Below are positions 11,160 through 23,174 of a DNA stretch of 64,000 bases, piece after piece (the stretch's first letter is position 1; each line of letters opens with the position of its first letter). Made by a program: the position numbers and the translations under genes. The notes under the pieces were generated by a model. The model saw only the letters and a list, made by a program, of their open reading frames with translations, was not told where the DNA came from and made no database searches. The stretch is from NCBI GenBank assembly GCA_026008535.1, contig BRKX01000002.1, forward strand, positions 56,746,170 to 56,810,169. The letters run 5' to 3'. This DNA is from Perilla frutescens (Eukaryota > Streptophyta > Magnoliopsida > Lamiales > Lamiaceae).

Positions 11160-13130
11160 AATCGTGACAATTATTTTCACGGGCAAAGCAAGGAAATCTG
11201 TGAGCATATTTACACGAGCCATTGAGTCAAAATATTCTTTTGACTAGAAATCATACACACGATCCCCATCCAAATTGAGTGAAGTTTTGTCACGGTAAGA
11301 AAAAACAAAATACAAGAAAAAACAAAACTGACTGTGAGAGTTTTTCTCACGGTTATCATCCAATTTGAATACACACGAATTGTAATGTAACGGACAAAAG
11401 CTCACGAAATCAGCAAAAACATACAAACGAAATTTCCAGCAAAAAACTCACAAAATCTGCCAAAAAATCTGCCCAACATACACACGAATATTCAATCGTA
11501 TAAAACTCACGAAAACAGATCCAATTTTTGTCACGAAATCGATCGAACACTCACACAAATCCCGTCGACGGCAGGCCTCACGACATCTCGAGCCATGAAA
11601 AATCTAGAGCCTTGGGCTGTCGAATTTCAACAAGTTAGAAACTAAATTCGAACGATTCAATGTTTTAAGATGAGCAGTTTAGAGTTTTGACCGTTGTGTT
11701 GTGGATTTTTTTCAATTTAAATATGATAATATGTTCGAATTTTAGCGTATTCGTATTGTATTATGGGTTTTTGTGAATTAATATATGAGAATATGTTTGA
11801 ATATTGAGATTTTGTCGATTTACATTCATGAATATTAAGATTTTATCGACGTAAAATCTAGAATTCTGGGCTGCTCTCGTGAGAATAATTTACACGAAAG
11901 CGTTCTCGTGACAATATATGCACACGAGATCCCATTTCGGGAGTATATATTCTCGCGCGATCTGTTCTCGTGAAAATAATTATCACGAAATATATGTTTG
12001 AATAAAGAATAAACCATTAATTTTCGGGTTAATATATTGGCACGAAAAGGATATCGTGTTAATATATTATCACGAGAAGCCTTGTCATGAGAATATATTT
12101 ACACGAAAATAGTTTTCGTGTGAATATATTCTCATGAACCGTAATTTTTTTTGAATAATCGGTTGTGCTTGGGTTTTTTATGTCATTATTAATCATTCTT
12201 CTCAATCCTTGGTGAATTTTCAGCATGTAGATACATATATCCTGTCAAATTAGTTTTACTTTAATTATATTTATTTTATTTTTTCATTATTTATTGATAA
12301 TTTTTTGTTTATTATTTAAAAAATAGCGTGAATGGGTGTGGAGAATCGGCTTTACAGAACATCACATGCGGGATCAATTTATACTAGAAGGAAAATATGA
12401 GTGTAATTAGGAAAGTATTACACGTGATCAATAGTGGGCCCGAACTATTCGAACAGTTTAGGAGAGAGTGGTGTTTTGGGCATTTGATAGTTGTAACAAT
12501 GCTTTACACGCATTGTTGAGTAAGGAGATGATCAATGGCCTCGTCAGATAACTCAATGTATAACTTACACTTGTTGGAGATATTTCCATAAAATCGTGGA
12601 TTTCTTCTACCAATTTATCACGAGATAAATTGTCAAATGAGAGGTGCACGAGCTGGTCTTCACCATCCACATACTCCGATCTCTCACATCTACCACTATA
12701 TCGGATAACAATACGTTGCCAAGACATTTGCAAATCACCAATAAAGAGTGATTAAAGTTATTTAAAAAATAAATAATATCGTGAGAATATTGTCAAAGAA
12801 GCAGAGAATTCGTGACAATATTATCACGGTTAAGTCTTCTCGTGACAATTATTATCACGGTTAAGTTTTCTCATGACCATTATTGTCACGGTTCATTCCT
12901 TTTCGTGACAATAATTAAAATTTATTAAAATTAAAATTTTCTCACGAAAAGAAGGCGTTTTGTGAGAATATATTCTCACGAAAGGCTTTAATTCGTGACA
13001 ATATTCTTGAGAGCATATTATAGTCACGAGATAAGAAATTCGTGTCAATATTGTCACGAATTCATGTCATCTCGTGTCAATTATTGTCACGAAAAGGCTT
13101 CAACTGTGACAATATTGTCACGAAATTACT
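11160..13130. repeat. field of short palindromes (TCGTG...CACGA modules)
   Basis: The stretch is studded with 16-22-bp imperfect or perfect palindromes of the form TCGTG(A/T)-N-AATAT/TATT-N-TCACGA. Examples are at 12810-12829, 12840-12860, 12871-12891, 12960-12982, 13040-13059, 13072-13092 and 13106-13121 (GTGACAATATTGTCAC, a perfect palindrome). A left cluster spans about 11870-12140 and weaker modules reach back to 11163. Linkers of about 10-14 bases separate modules, and some linkers are themselves inverted (CACGAAAA...TTTTCGTG). A transposase-like fragment lies between the clusters. Terminal or subterminal repeats of a Mutator- or CACTA-like element are the likeliest explanation; this is inference. 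Confidence 0.7.
12458..12733 (-). pseudogene. possible Mutator-like transposase N-terminal fragment
   Basis: The 91-residue frame starts MQMSWQRIVIRYSGRCERS, then EYVDGEDQLVHLSFDNLSRD and KLVEEIHDFMEI. This pattern (V-x-IRY-G-x-W/C...YV-x-G...V..d..LS/T...L...I) resembles the PB1-like N-terminal domain found before the DNA-binding part of plant MuDR transposases. Nothing recognisable of the DDE core follows, so at most this is a fragment. It lies between two clusters of CACGA palindromes. An unrelated chance frame is the alternative. Confidence 0.35.
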
Positions 13131-14888
13131 GATTTTCTAAAAATATTACACGTTTATGCTAATATTCTAAAATCATCCAAGTATACAATGTTAATCTACC
13201 ACAAAATATGCAAATCTACAACCATCGATGCATATATAATCTTTCAAACGTTACAAAACACATTTTCTTACAATTTCAATAACTATTAATACAATTATTA
13301 TGAAATTATCATAAATTACATATAAATTACTTAAAATTTTATAAAAACATTTAAACCCGACAATTTCAAACAACTTCATGGTGAGAAAAATAAAAAACGC
13401 ACCATAAATAAATTCAAAGGGGGCTCGACGTCAATTTCTCAAAGAAATTTGGGCAGCTCGACGTTAGTTTTTCTCTTTCTCAATGGCATTTTTTTGTTAA
13501 TATTTGTGTTTTAATGCATGCAACTACCAATTTCAACCCCCTCCCAGCATTAATTCAAGTTGGTTTGCCATTCTTCTTTAAAAATAAAAACATTCCATGA
13601 CATTTGTTGCAATCGGTCCCAAATAAATTCGATGGGTCCCATAATTTTTGTTTTTTTAAAGCTAAACAAATAAGATAAAAAAAAAGAGAGAAAAAATTCC
13701 AAAAAGTAAGGATATATATGATTTTTATTTAATTTTTCTCTCTAAGTTTTATGTGATAGGGTAAAGGGGCAAAAATATCTATTTCATTATTATTTATATT
13801 TTATTATAGTATGGGACTATAAAAAGTAAAATAAGAGTTTGTTAAAATCACCGATATCTAGATTGTATTAGTGGCTGGTGAAGTCTAAATAAATAAAAAA
13901 ATTGTGTTGTGGTGCCGTAAGATCGGGCCATATCGATATTGGGTCGAAATTTAATGGATCCGTTTTAATGGGTTAGGATATAGAAGGGAAATTCTTTACT
14001 CTTATCTATCTATATAATAAAATGAAGTTCTTCCAACAAAAATTCTCCCAAAAAATCAAATATTTACAGTTATTATAAATAAAAAAAGTATCCATACTTC
14101 TCTCTATTCCACACACACCCTGCTATATTTTTTATATAGAATTCATTTGTGATATATTTAATAACATATTTTGTTATATACATGACATTCAAATTTATTT
14201 ATATGAAGGAATTAATATGTGAGTTTTCGTATATTAAGAAGTGAATGCTAAATGTTTCGAAGATTTTATTATATCAAATAATTACCAACATATATTAAAT
14301 ACATCAAGTGAATTAATGGTAAAATATTATAATCGGTAGCATGCTTTATTATACTTTATATGAAGTATTTTATAATATTTTTAATAATATTGAACATGAA
14401 TTAGTTAACCATTCAACATTCTAATTAGATGAATAACTAAATCAAATATATATTTATATTTATAAATTCATCTATTATATTTTTTTTTAGAATGTAGAGT
14501 TTGAGATTATTGGATATACAATCATAGTTAACATATTTTATAGGGTTTATTACATTTTAGTATCCGAATGTTGGACGTTTTTACACCTTTATTCCAAAGT
14601 TTTAAAAAAATACATATTAATACCTAATGTTGACACAAATCAACCCTTATAAAATTAAAGCGATTTTTCGGTCTCTCAAATGTTGATGTGGACTACCAAA
14701 AATCTTTCAAATTCAGTCTTTAGCTCATTTTATTTTTACAAATAATGGACGTTGTTGCTCTTCACAATTTCAACAGTCCGTGTTAACATTTTATGAGGAC
14801 ATGAAAATTGCTCTAGCGATATAAGCGTTAATTTGTGCAAATGTTATGTATGAATATGTAAATTTTGAAACTTTAGAATACACATGTT
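13131..14888. other. AT-rich intergenic DNA
   Basis: No supported gene. Near 14005-14060 the sequence TCTATCTATATAATAAAATG resembles a Helitron 5' end, but no matching 3' hairpin/CTAG end was found. The stretch 14550-14700 resembles one arm of a long-TIR element (TTAGTATCCGAATGTTGG), with no partner seen. Confidence 0.5.
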
Positions 14889-15306
14889 GATGAGTGGTAT
14901 TTTGGCACAATATTTTGAGGTTTAAATGAAGTGAATTGAAGAGCTTTGTATGTGTTTTAACCCAAATTGCGCTCTTAACCTTTCTACTTGAGAGTTTTGT
15001 TTCTTGTTTGAGTTTTGCAGAAAATTGTGGATGAATAAATGAATTTTTGAGTGATTCAATACCATGAGAAGATAGAGAATCGAATTAGAAGCACGGCGCA
15101 AGTTGAATCACCTCAATCGGACAAGAAACAAGAGAGAACGAAGCAAAACCGTGAAAGGTATCGGAGCAGGATTGTAGGTGCGACCCGAGCCAGCCCCAGC
15201 ACCGCGACCGGCGTCACGAGTCCGCGGCGCTATTTCCGTCACCTGCAACGCGACCTGAGCCAACCATTCTCCGCACAGGTCGCGCCAGTCTGGTGCGACG
15301 TGAGTC
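14889..15306 (+). repeat. left part of an older LTR-like sequence, interrupted by the large copia element
   Basis: This block becomes GC-rich at 15170-15306, with repeated GCGACC/GTCGC words. The same words continue at 32606-32640 after the inserted element. With the insertion removed, the join is seamless through the GAGTC duplication. The right part holds a TATA box. The whole looks like the LTR or leader of an older, possibly gypsy-type, retrotransposon. Outer limits are uncertain. Confidence 0.4.
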
Positions 15307-15638
15307 TGTTAGGAAAAGCTATCAAGGAACCCCTAGATCAGGTTTTGATGAGATGTCAAAATTATTTATGAAAAACTGACCAAAATTCAAGCTGTAGATC
15401 AAAGCTGATCAACCCAGGGCATCATCGAAGAAGAACTCTAGAAGAGTCAAAGTCAACCAATCTGAAGAATGACCCACAAGTTGAAAGACACGTCATCCAG
15501 TCTAAAGTTCAACTTGGCTGAGGAATCATACCGATCAAAGCAAGTTGACAATCGAGTCAGCTGAACTGAGGGAGAAAGGAGTTGACCAAAGATTGAAAAA
15601 GCTGATAGAATATCAGTTTATGCCAGAGACTGACAGTA

Positions 15639-15946
15639 GCCAACTGGAACAATGGCCAATCTCAGCTGACAAGCCCAGAACTGCCAACTGGAGCAATGGT
15701 CAATCTCAACTGACAAGCCCAGAACTGCCAACTGGAGTGATGGTCAATCTCAGCTGACAAGCCCAGAACTGCCAACTGGAGCAATGGCCAATCTCAGCTG
15801 ACAAGCCCAGAACTGCCAACTGGAGCGATAGCCAGACTCAACTGATAAGTCCAGAACTGCCATCTGGAGCAACAGGCAGACTTAGTTGACAAGCTCAGAA
15901 CTGCCAGCTGGGACGATAATGTGACTTAGCTAAGAAATCCAAAATT
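15639..15946 (+). repeat. 44-bp minisatellite, 7 units, inside the 5' LTR
   Basis: There are seven units of exactly 44 bp beginning GCCAACTGGAGCAATGG, with the phrase CTGACAAGCCCAGAACT at the end of most units. The last two or three units are more diverged. The same seven-unit array is at 31294-31601 in the other LTR. Confidence 0.93.
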
Positions 15947-16173
15947 GCCAACTGAAATTCCAAACTGCCAAGAGAGCTGAAGCCAGAAGACTCATGGAGT
16001 GTATTGCTTAAATCAGCGTATCTTGAAATAAATGATCCTTCAAAAATCCTGGAATTCAATGAAGATCGATTGGCAGAGTAACGACTACTTCAACCAAATG
16101 ATCCAAGCGATCATTTAAGACCACATGCCATTGATGAGCCAACAGAGCCACTGATCAAATGGACAATGGAGCT

Positions 16174-16204
16174 CAACGGTCATAAAATCACTCCTTTATA
16201 AAAG
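16174..16204 (+). promoter_or_regulatory. LTR promoter core (CAACGGT plus TATA box)
   Basis: CAACGGT at 16174-16180 is followed by TTTATAAAAG at 16195-16204, a good TATA box in the expected U3 position. The right LTR has CTATAAAAG at 31851-31859 with the same upstream CAACGGT. Confidence 0.65.
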
Positions 16205-16950
16205 ACGGGTGAATCAGAGTTTTAAACACTTCTCGCAAACATAACCTCTTGCCAACCTTCGCATATACAAGCAGAGCTTTTCTTTCTCCCTCCCAGTTAA
16301 GCTCAAGTGCAACGTTTGATAGAAACTGCGAAAGTCAAACTAAGAAGAAGAATTCACTGAATCAAGACATCCAGCCAGCTGTTGACGAACCAGCTAGGGC
16401 AGCCTTCTCAGTTTTCAGCTATTCAAGATCAACTACTCAGCTCAATCAAAGTAGCACATCAGTTGATACCCCCTTGTTCAAGACTAACCTCTTGAAGATC
16501 GAAAGAGATCTAAAACCTTGTAAAGACGACAATAGCACCTACCTGCCTAGCAAGCATTTAGGGACTTCAAGTGTGAGCCGTCGACCAGCTGAGGTAGCAA
16601 GCAGTGACCAGGTTCAGCCAACTGTCCTTCATTGTGTAATTTGTAAAGGAACTCAAGTTATATAGTGAAGTTGCCCTTCTGCGGAAGGAAGAGAGGACGT
16701 AGAAGTTTGAGACTTCAAACCTCTATAAATCTCTTGTATGCTGTACTTATTGATCATTGCATATCTCTAACTGCACACAACATCACACAAGCTGCACTCA
16801 AACTGTCTCAACTGATTATCAAGTTGGTGCATAGATAAGTTTCTTCAAGCGAGTCAAATGGCCCTATTTTTCCGCATCTAAATTAAAAGTTTTTGAATCG
16901 GTTTATTCACCCTCCTCTAAAATGATACCGACTCGCCCGGGACCAACAAG

Positions 16951-16962
16951 TAGTATCAGAGC
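16951..16962 (+). other. primer-binding site of the giant copia element
   Basis: TAGTATCAGAGC lies two bases inside the 5' LTR. It matches the initiator Met-tRNA PBS TGGTATCAGAGC with one G-to-A change. Confidence 0.85.
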
Positions 16963-17036
16963 GGTTGATTCTAAGGATCAGCCGTTTCTGCAGATCAACT
17001 GAATTAGATCTAATTATCTGTGCTAACATTCCAGCT

Positions 17037-19376
17037 ATGGGAAACCATAAGCTACCTTTGTTTTCAATTGAGAACTATGATAATTGGAGTAGGAGAATGA
17101 AAGCTCATCTCTGCTCAATTCATGAGAATATGTGGGAAGTCATTGAAATGGGTCCAATCATCATCATGATGGACAATGATGCTCACATAGTTGATATCAA
17201 TCAACCAGCAAGGATCCCGAAGCCAACTAATCTTCTCACCAGTGAAGAGAAGAAGTTGAAGAATCTAGAGTTCGTTGCTCAAGCTGCATTATTGCACACT
17301 CTAGATGAAGATCGTATGAAGGATACCAAGAATTGCACAACTGCCAAAGAAATATGGGACCTACTAGGAAACAAGCTCCAACTGGCGGTTGACAGGTATG
17401 AATCCTTCAAAATGCATGCAAAAGAGTCCATCTCAAGCCTTGAAACTAGATTTCTAGGCATCATCGGTGAGATAAACAACCTTGGAAGAAGTTATCCCAA
17501 TTCAGAGATGAATTCCAAAATATTGGATAATCTCACTGATGAATGGGATATGAAAGTGATAGCTACAAAAGAGTCAAGAAACCTAAACAGCATCACTCCA
17601 AGGGAACTATTTGGTTCTCTTAAAGCTCATGAGTACAGTCTAAACCGAAAAAGAGAAGCGTCGACATCATCAGCTCAAGACGCAGCTTTCTATGGCGAAA
17701 GGCCCGAGTTTAGAGACGCTCGAGGAAGAAACAGCTTCCGACCTAGGAGCTCACCAGCCAAAGAAAACCAAGATGGATCTTCAACTGAACGAAAAAGGGA
17801 GGCAACTGAAAAGAAGGAAAATCTAACTGAGGACATCAATGATCAGATTCAATCAGTTACCAAGTTGCTCGAAAAGTTGAAGAGAGCTCGGGATAAACAA
17901 TCAGTTTCACCTCAGACTGATGAAATCCCAAAAGTTGAAAAAGCCTACCAACCAGCTGAACGGCCAGCTGAACCATTCAGGAGTGGCAATCGCAATCTTG
18001 GAGAATGTTTTTATTATCATAAACAAGGACATTACAGGTTCGAATGTCCAGAACTCCCCGAAGACAAGAAAGCCAAGGTAAAAAGAAGCTTCTTCAAAAG
18101 AAAAGCAATGGTCGCAAATCTCGAGAATGTTGTGCTGGATGATTAAGACTATCATTCTGGAATCGATTCTGACGACTACAGCTCAGATGATGATGAAGCA
18201 TTATTCTGTCTCATGGCTGACCATGATGAAGAGGTTAGTATAGCTGACTCTCAAACTTCTTTTTACCATATCAATGAAGCAACTGTCTCTAGTAATGAGC
18301 TTGATGTGAAACTTATGATGCTAGAAGACCAATTAGCTTCAATCTCCTGTTTGCATGTTGAACTAAAAGATGAAAATGATGAATTGAGAAACAAGACCAG
18401 GAAACTGAGCATTGATCATGAAAGACTAGAGTATCTTGAATCCCAGCGTATAGATTTTGAGGAATTGAAACTAAGAACTACTGATCTAGAGAAAGAAAAT
18501 AAAAAACTCAAGCAAGAGATCCTTGAAAAAGAAAAGGTAAACCTAAAGTTCAAAAAGGGATCTCAGACTCTAAATGAAATACTCAGTCATCAAAGAACTG
18601 GAACTGACAGTTCAGGGCTAGGATATAGCCAGTTCACTGCCCTAGAAAAGGGAAAAGCAGTTGCTCAACCTAGTGACAAGGGTATCCTAAAAGAGTTCAT
18701 GAGATCTCAGGATCAACCAGCTGAGTCAAACAAAGGAAAGGGAATATTGAAAAATCTCCAGACCCAGCCTAAAAAGTTTGGTCAGTTCTACCAATCTAAA
18801 ACACCCAGTCAGCTAAAGCCCAGTTTCCAGCCAAGATCATCAGTTCACTCACGTCAGTCCACTCATCCAAAGCCTCCAGTTCAACAAAGGCCACCAGCTT
18901 AGTATAAAATGCCCTCAAGGCAAACTGGCAGATCAGTTCACTATGAAAAGAAAGACCAGTTTAGATCTCAAACCTACCCTGCTAAGCAGTTCAATCAAAG
19001 CACTTCTAGGAGAGATCAAAGAAAAACATTTCAACCCTATCATCATTACGATGAATATTTGGATTCCAGAAATGAACCAAGAGCTGATCCAAAAGGGTTC
19101 AATCCAATGAACTGGAAACATACAAGACATTGGCTTGATCGAAGAGCCTAAAAATCTCAAAATAATTGTGTGCTAGTTGAAGTGTTTTATCCTACTAACT
19201 TTCAGCGCAGGTACCATTCAACCGACTCAAGGAGAGTTGAAAGAGAGTCAAAACTGATGAAACGAAAGTCAGTTGACTCTTTAAGTGATAAGAAGCCAAA
19301 AGTTTGGCAAGTCTGGATTCCAAAAAGCTTAATGTATCGAAAAGGACCCGATATGAAACGGGTCGCTAAAAGCTAA
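17037..19376 (+). pseudogene. gag of the giant copia element (capsid, zinc knuckle, coiled coil)
   Basis: One frame runs from ATG 17037 to 19376, interrupted by three nonsense codons (TAA 18144, TAG 18900, TAA 19149). The capsid part starts MGNHKLPLFSIENYDNWSRR and holds a UBN2-like region (TAKEIWDLLGNKLQ). A zinc knuckle at 18006-18047 reads CFYYHKQGHYRFEC, so the second cysteine of C-x2-C-x4-H-x4-C is missing. A strong coiled coil (about 18300-18560; LKDENDELRNKTRKL, LEKENKKLKQEILEKE) follows, then a motif ending DSSGLGYS and a Pro/Gln-rich basic tail. A coiled coil after the knuckle is typical of Sirevirus Gag, where it is reported to bind dynein light chain. Gag would package the RNA in cytoplasmic particles. 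Confidence 0.9.
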
Positions 19377-19386
19377 TCCTTTTTTT

Positions 19387-22300
19387 TTGCAGGACAAAAG
19401 CATCCTATCTATGAAGAAAACCAAAGACATTTGGTACCTAGATAGCGGGTGCTCCAAGCACATGACCGGAGACAGAGAAGATCTCGACGGTTATGAAGAA
19501 ATCAAAGGTCCACTCGTCACATTTGGAGATAATTCCAAAAGTCGAACCATTGGAGAAGGGTTCGTTGTCAAAGGAAAAGTAGTTGTAAATGAAGTCTCCC
19601 ACGTGGATGGACTAAAGCACAAATTACTCAGCATCAGCCAGCTGTGCGACAATGGCTACTCAGTTGACTTCACCAAAAACTCCTGCAACATAAGAGACAA
19701 GTTAACTGGAGTAATCTTTCTAACCGGCATCAGGAGAGGCAACATGTACATTGTTGACTGGTCAACCGGCTACTCAGAAGCTTGCTTTCTCTCAAAAGGA
19801 TCAACTGAAGCAAGCTGGCTATGGCATCGTCGACTGAACCACCTCAACTTCAAAACAATCAACTACCTAGCAAAGAAATAGCTAGTTGAGGGGCTTCCCA
19901 AGGAGATATACAAGAAAACAGGTGTATGCGGACCATGTAAAAAAGGGAAGCAAGTGAAGTCATCCTTCAAGAATAAGAATCACCCACCAGGAACAACTGA
20001 TTGTCTTCAACTGCTGCACATGGATTTGTTTGGTCCAGTTAGACCTCAAACTCCAAAAGGCAAAAGATTCACTCTTGTAGTAGTTGATGATTACTCAAGA
20101 TATAAATGGGTGGAATTCTTGAGGAGCAAAGATAAAATATATGACAAGCTCACGGCGCTGATCAGAAGACTACAAACTGAGAAGGAAAGATCAGTTCAAA
20201 GGATTTGCTCCGACAATGGAACCAAATTTGTGAATCAACACATGATCAACTTCCTCAACCAGCTTGGAATCACTCATGAACACTCAGCTGCAAGAACTCC
20301 ACAACAAAACGGTATAGCTGAAAGGCGCAACCGAATACTAAAGGAAGCAGCTCGAGCGATGATAGCTGATGCCAACATAGCTGAAGGGTACTGGGCTGAA
20401 GCAGTCAACACAGCTTGCCATACTCAAAATCGAAGTGCCATTGTAGCAGCCCATGACAAGACACCTTATGAACTGTACAAGGGTCGTAAGCCTTCTATCT
20501 CATATTTTAAAATATTTGGCTGTAAATGTTATATTCACAACAATGGCAAGACTCAATTGAAAGCTTTTAGTGCTAAAGCTGATGAGGGAATATTTCTTGG
20601 GTATAACTCTCCTCATGCACAGGCTTATAGAGTGTTCAATAAACGAACTCTTGTTATGGAAATAACATGTCATGTGGTATTTGATGAATTTGGTAATAAG
20701 TACAGGAACAAAGAAAATATAGACACATCAGTTCAAGTACTACCTAGTGAAACTAAAAATTCACAGGACTATGTGGATCACATTGTTCCAGAGCGGTTTG
20801 AAGTTTCATTAGAAGAAGGCAATGAAACTGGCACTAAACCAGTTGAGAACAACTTGGTCAATGAAGACACAAATCGTGCTGAGACCGCAAACCCCACAAC
20901 TGAAGCAGGGGGAAGAAATAATGAGAATGTCGAGCCAACTGATAAATGAGCAACTAATGACGTCATCACAGAAGAACCAGCTGAGGACCCAGCTGAAGCC
21001 ATATTGCCCAAGTGGCTCCGAAGCCATCCAACTGACAAGATAGTTGGTGATCCAAGAAGTCGAGTTCAGACCAGAGGATCAACTGAGCATGCATTATTCA
21101 CATGCTTTATCTCTCAAACTGAACCAGCAAATGTCAAGGAAGCCTTAGAAGATTCAGACTGGATCATGGCTATGCAAGAAGAACTGAACTAGTTCACACG
21201 AAATGACGTATAGTTTCTCGTTGATAGGCCAAAAACCCAGAAGGTCATTGGCACAAAATGGGTGTTTCGCAACAAACTGGATAAACAATGAGTGATCACA
21301 AAGAACAAGGCTAGACTGGTAGCCAAAGGTTACTCACAAAGTGAAGGAATCGACTTTGATGAGACATTTGCGCCAGTTGCAAGATTGAAAGCCATCAGAC
21401 TGTTCCTAGCCTATGCAGCTCACTTTAACTTCACAGTCTACCAAATGGATGTCAAGAGTGCTTTTCTTCATGGAATGCTCAAGGAGGACGTGTATGTCGA
21501 GCAACCGCCAGGGTTTGAAATTGGTGATCAAGTCTTCAAACTGAAAAAGGCTCTCTACGGACTGAAGCAAGCTCCAAGAGCGTGGTATGAAACTCTAACA
21601 TCATTCTTGCTGAAAAACGGGTTTCAAAAAGAATTCATTGATCGGACTCTATTCCGAATAGAACGATCAACTGAGATTTTAATGGTTCAAATTTATGTAG
21701 ATGACATAATTTTTGGATCAAAGAGCAAAGATCTATGCACACGGTTTGCTCAACTGATGCAAAGCGAATTCGAGATGAGCATGATGGGAGAAATGACATT
21801 CTTCCTAGGACTCCAAGTAAAGCAGCTGAAAGATGGAATTCACATCAGCCAGGCGAAGTACACCAAGGAGCTAGTTAAGAAGTTTGGAGTAAGTAAAGGA
21901 AAAACTCTCAAGGTTCCAATGAACACATCAGTTCAACTAACTCTTGATGAAGAAGGAGAATCAGTTAGCCAAACTTACTACAAAGGAATCATTGGGTCCC
22001 TACTTTACTTAACAGCCAGTCGGCCAGACATTTCATATTCAGTCGGCCTATGTGCGCGGTTTCAATCCAATCCAAAGAAAAGTCATCTTGAAGAAGCTAA
22101 GAGAATTATCAAATATCTCAAAGGAACCATAAATCTTGGATTATGGTATCCTAGAGATGACAGTTTGAGTTTAATTGGATATTCAGACTCAGACTTTGGT
22201 GGATGCAAGATTGACAGAAAAAGCACCAGTGGAACATGTCAGTTTTTTGAAAGCAAACTGATATCCTGGTTTAGCAAGAAGCAGCACTCAGTTGCCACAT

Positions 22301-22704
22301 CAACAACTGAAGTAGAGTATGTAGCTGCTGGAAGCTGCTGTGCTCAAATACTCTGGATGAAACAACAATTGAAGGATTACAAAGTTGAAACTGAAGAAGT
22401 GCCTATCTACTGTGACAACAATAGTGCAATCGCGATTACTCAAAATCCAGTTCTACATTCAAGAACTAAGCACATTGACATAAGGCACCACTTCATCAGA
22501 GATCACATCGAGAAGAAAGACATATACATCAAATATGTCAATACTGAGAAGCAGATAGCCGACATCTTCACCAAACCGTTGCCTGAAGCAAGGTTTATGG
22601 AGCTATGCATACAGTTGGGACTGCTGGAGCTAGCATCACAGGATGAAGATGATGAACTGGAAGTAAAAGGCCAAGGAACCACTCGAGCTGAAGAAAGAAA
22701 CTGA
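19387..22704 (+). pseudogene. pol of the giant copia element (protease, integrase, RT, RNase H)
   Basis: The whole region keeps one reading frame but contains five nonsense codons (TAG 19879, TGA 20947, TAG 21190, TAG 21211, TGA 21289). The protease carries WYLDSGCSKHMTG near 19430. A GAG-pre-integrase box (LWHRRLNHLN...CGPCKKGK) comes next. The integrase core runs from HMDLFGPVRP through SDNGTKF and TPQQNGIAERRNR. RT is at 21292-22000 with QMDVKSAFLHG, YGLKQAPRAWY and catalytic YVDD (IYVDDIIFGS). RNase H carries KSTSGTCQFF, SKKQHSVATSTTEVEY, DNNSAI and HIDIRHHFIRD, ending near TKPLPEARF. Domain order is copia and the RNase H wording is Sirevirus-like. The frame differs from gag, the switch falling at a T9 tract (19380-19388). 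Confidence 0.95.
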
Positions 22705-23160
22705 GTCAAAAAGATGAAAAACTGATCAGTTCGCCACATAATCCACCAGTTTGAAGTATATGCAAGAAGCTGCTGAGAAATAAGCAAACTGGAAATGATC
22801 AGTTTACCCTAGCAGTTCAACTGAATCATCAGTTCAGTAACTCAAACTGATAATCCATTCAGTTATGCAGAACATACAAGCTGCAAATTGTTCAAACTGA
22901 CGAAAAAGTCATAGGAACTGAAGTAAACTCAAAATGATATATCAGTTCAAGGACCAGCTGAAGGAGAACAGTTGAACTGAGAAGCAGCTGAAAAGATCGA
23001 AGCAGTTAAGATCAGTCAGGAACTGATGAGAAGATATCCCAGTTGGAACTGATCAACAGAAAAACCATCAGTTACAGCCAAACCCAACTGATGACGTAAT
23101 CAGTTTTCAAGCCAAGGAGAAACTGCTGAAGAGAAGAGATAAGTTCAAAAGTCTCAATAG
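22705..23160 (+). other. spacer between pol and the first accessory gene, dense in AACTGA/CAGTT words
   Basis: There is no open frame. Roughly two dozen AACTG, CAGTT, CAGCTG or CAACTG words fall in about 400 bases. The stretch leads into the promoter-like segment of accessory gene A. Confidence 0.6.
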
Positions 23161-23174
23161 TGGAAACGGTAAAA

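Larger units (their letters stand above)
15307..16948 (+). repeat. 5' LTR of the giant copia element
   Basis: It runs from TGTTAGG to CCAACA and aligns base for base with 30962-32605 apart from scattered substitutions, so insertion was not very ancient. Inside are a 44-bp minisatellite (15639-15946) and a TATA-type promoter near 16195. Short frames in it (including 16249-16665) are not supported as genes. Confidence 0.95.

Noticed and set aside
11160..13130. CRISPR-like repeat/spacer array
   Set aside because: The modules are imperfect palindromes with variable linkers in a plant nuclear genome. Repeat units are not identical and there are no cas genes.
14005..14060. Third Helitron 5' end
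   Set aside because: TCTATCTATATAATAAAATG is suggestive, but no hairpin/CTAG terminus was found downstream.
15051..15371. 106-codon open frame
   Set aside because: It crosses the junction between the older LTR-like sequence and the inserted 5' LTR, so it was created by the insertion.
16249..16665. 138-codon open frame in the 5' LTR (and its copy at 31904)
   Set aside because: It lies in the transcribed LTR leader, starts without an ATG, is broken in the right LTR and matches no family I know.
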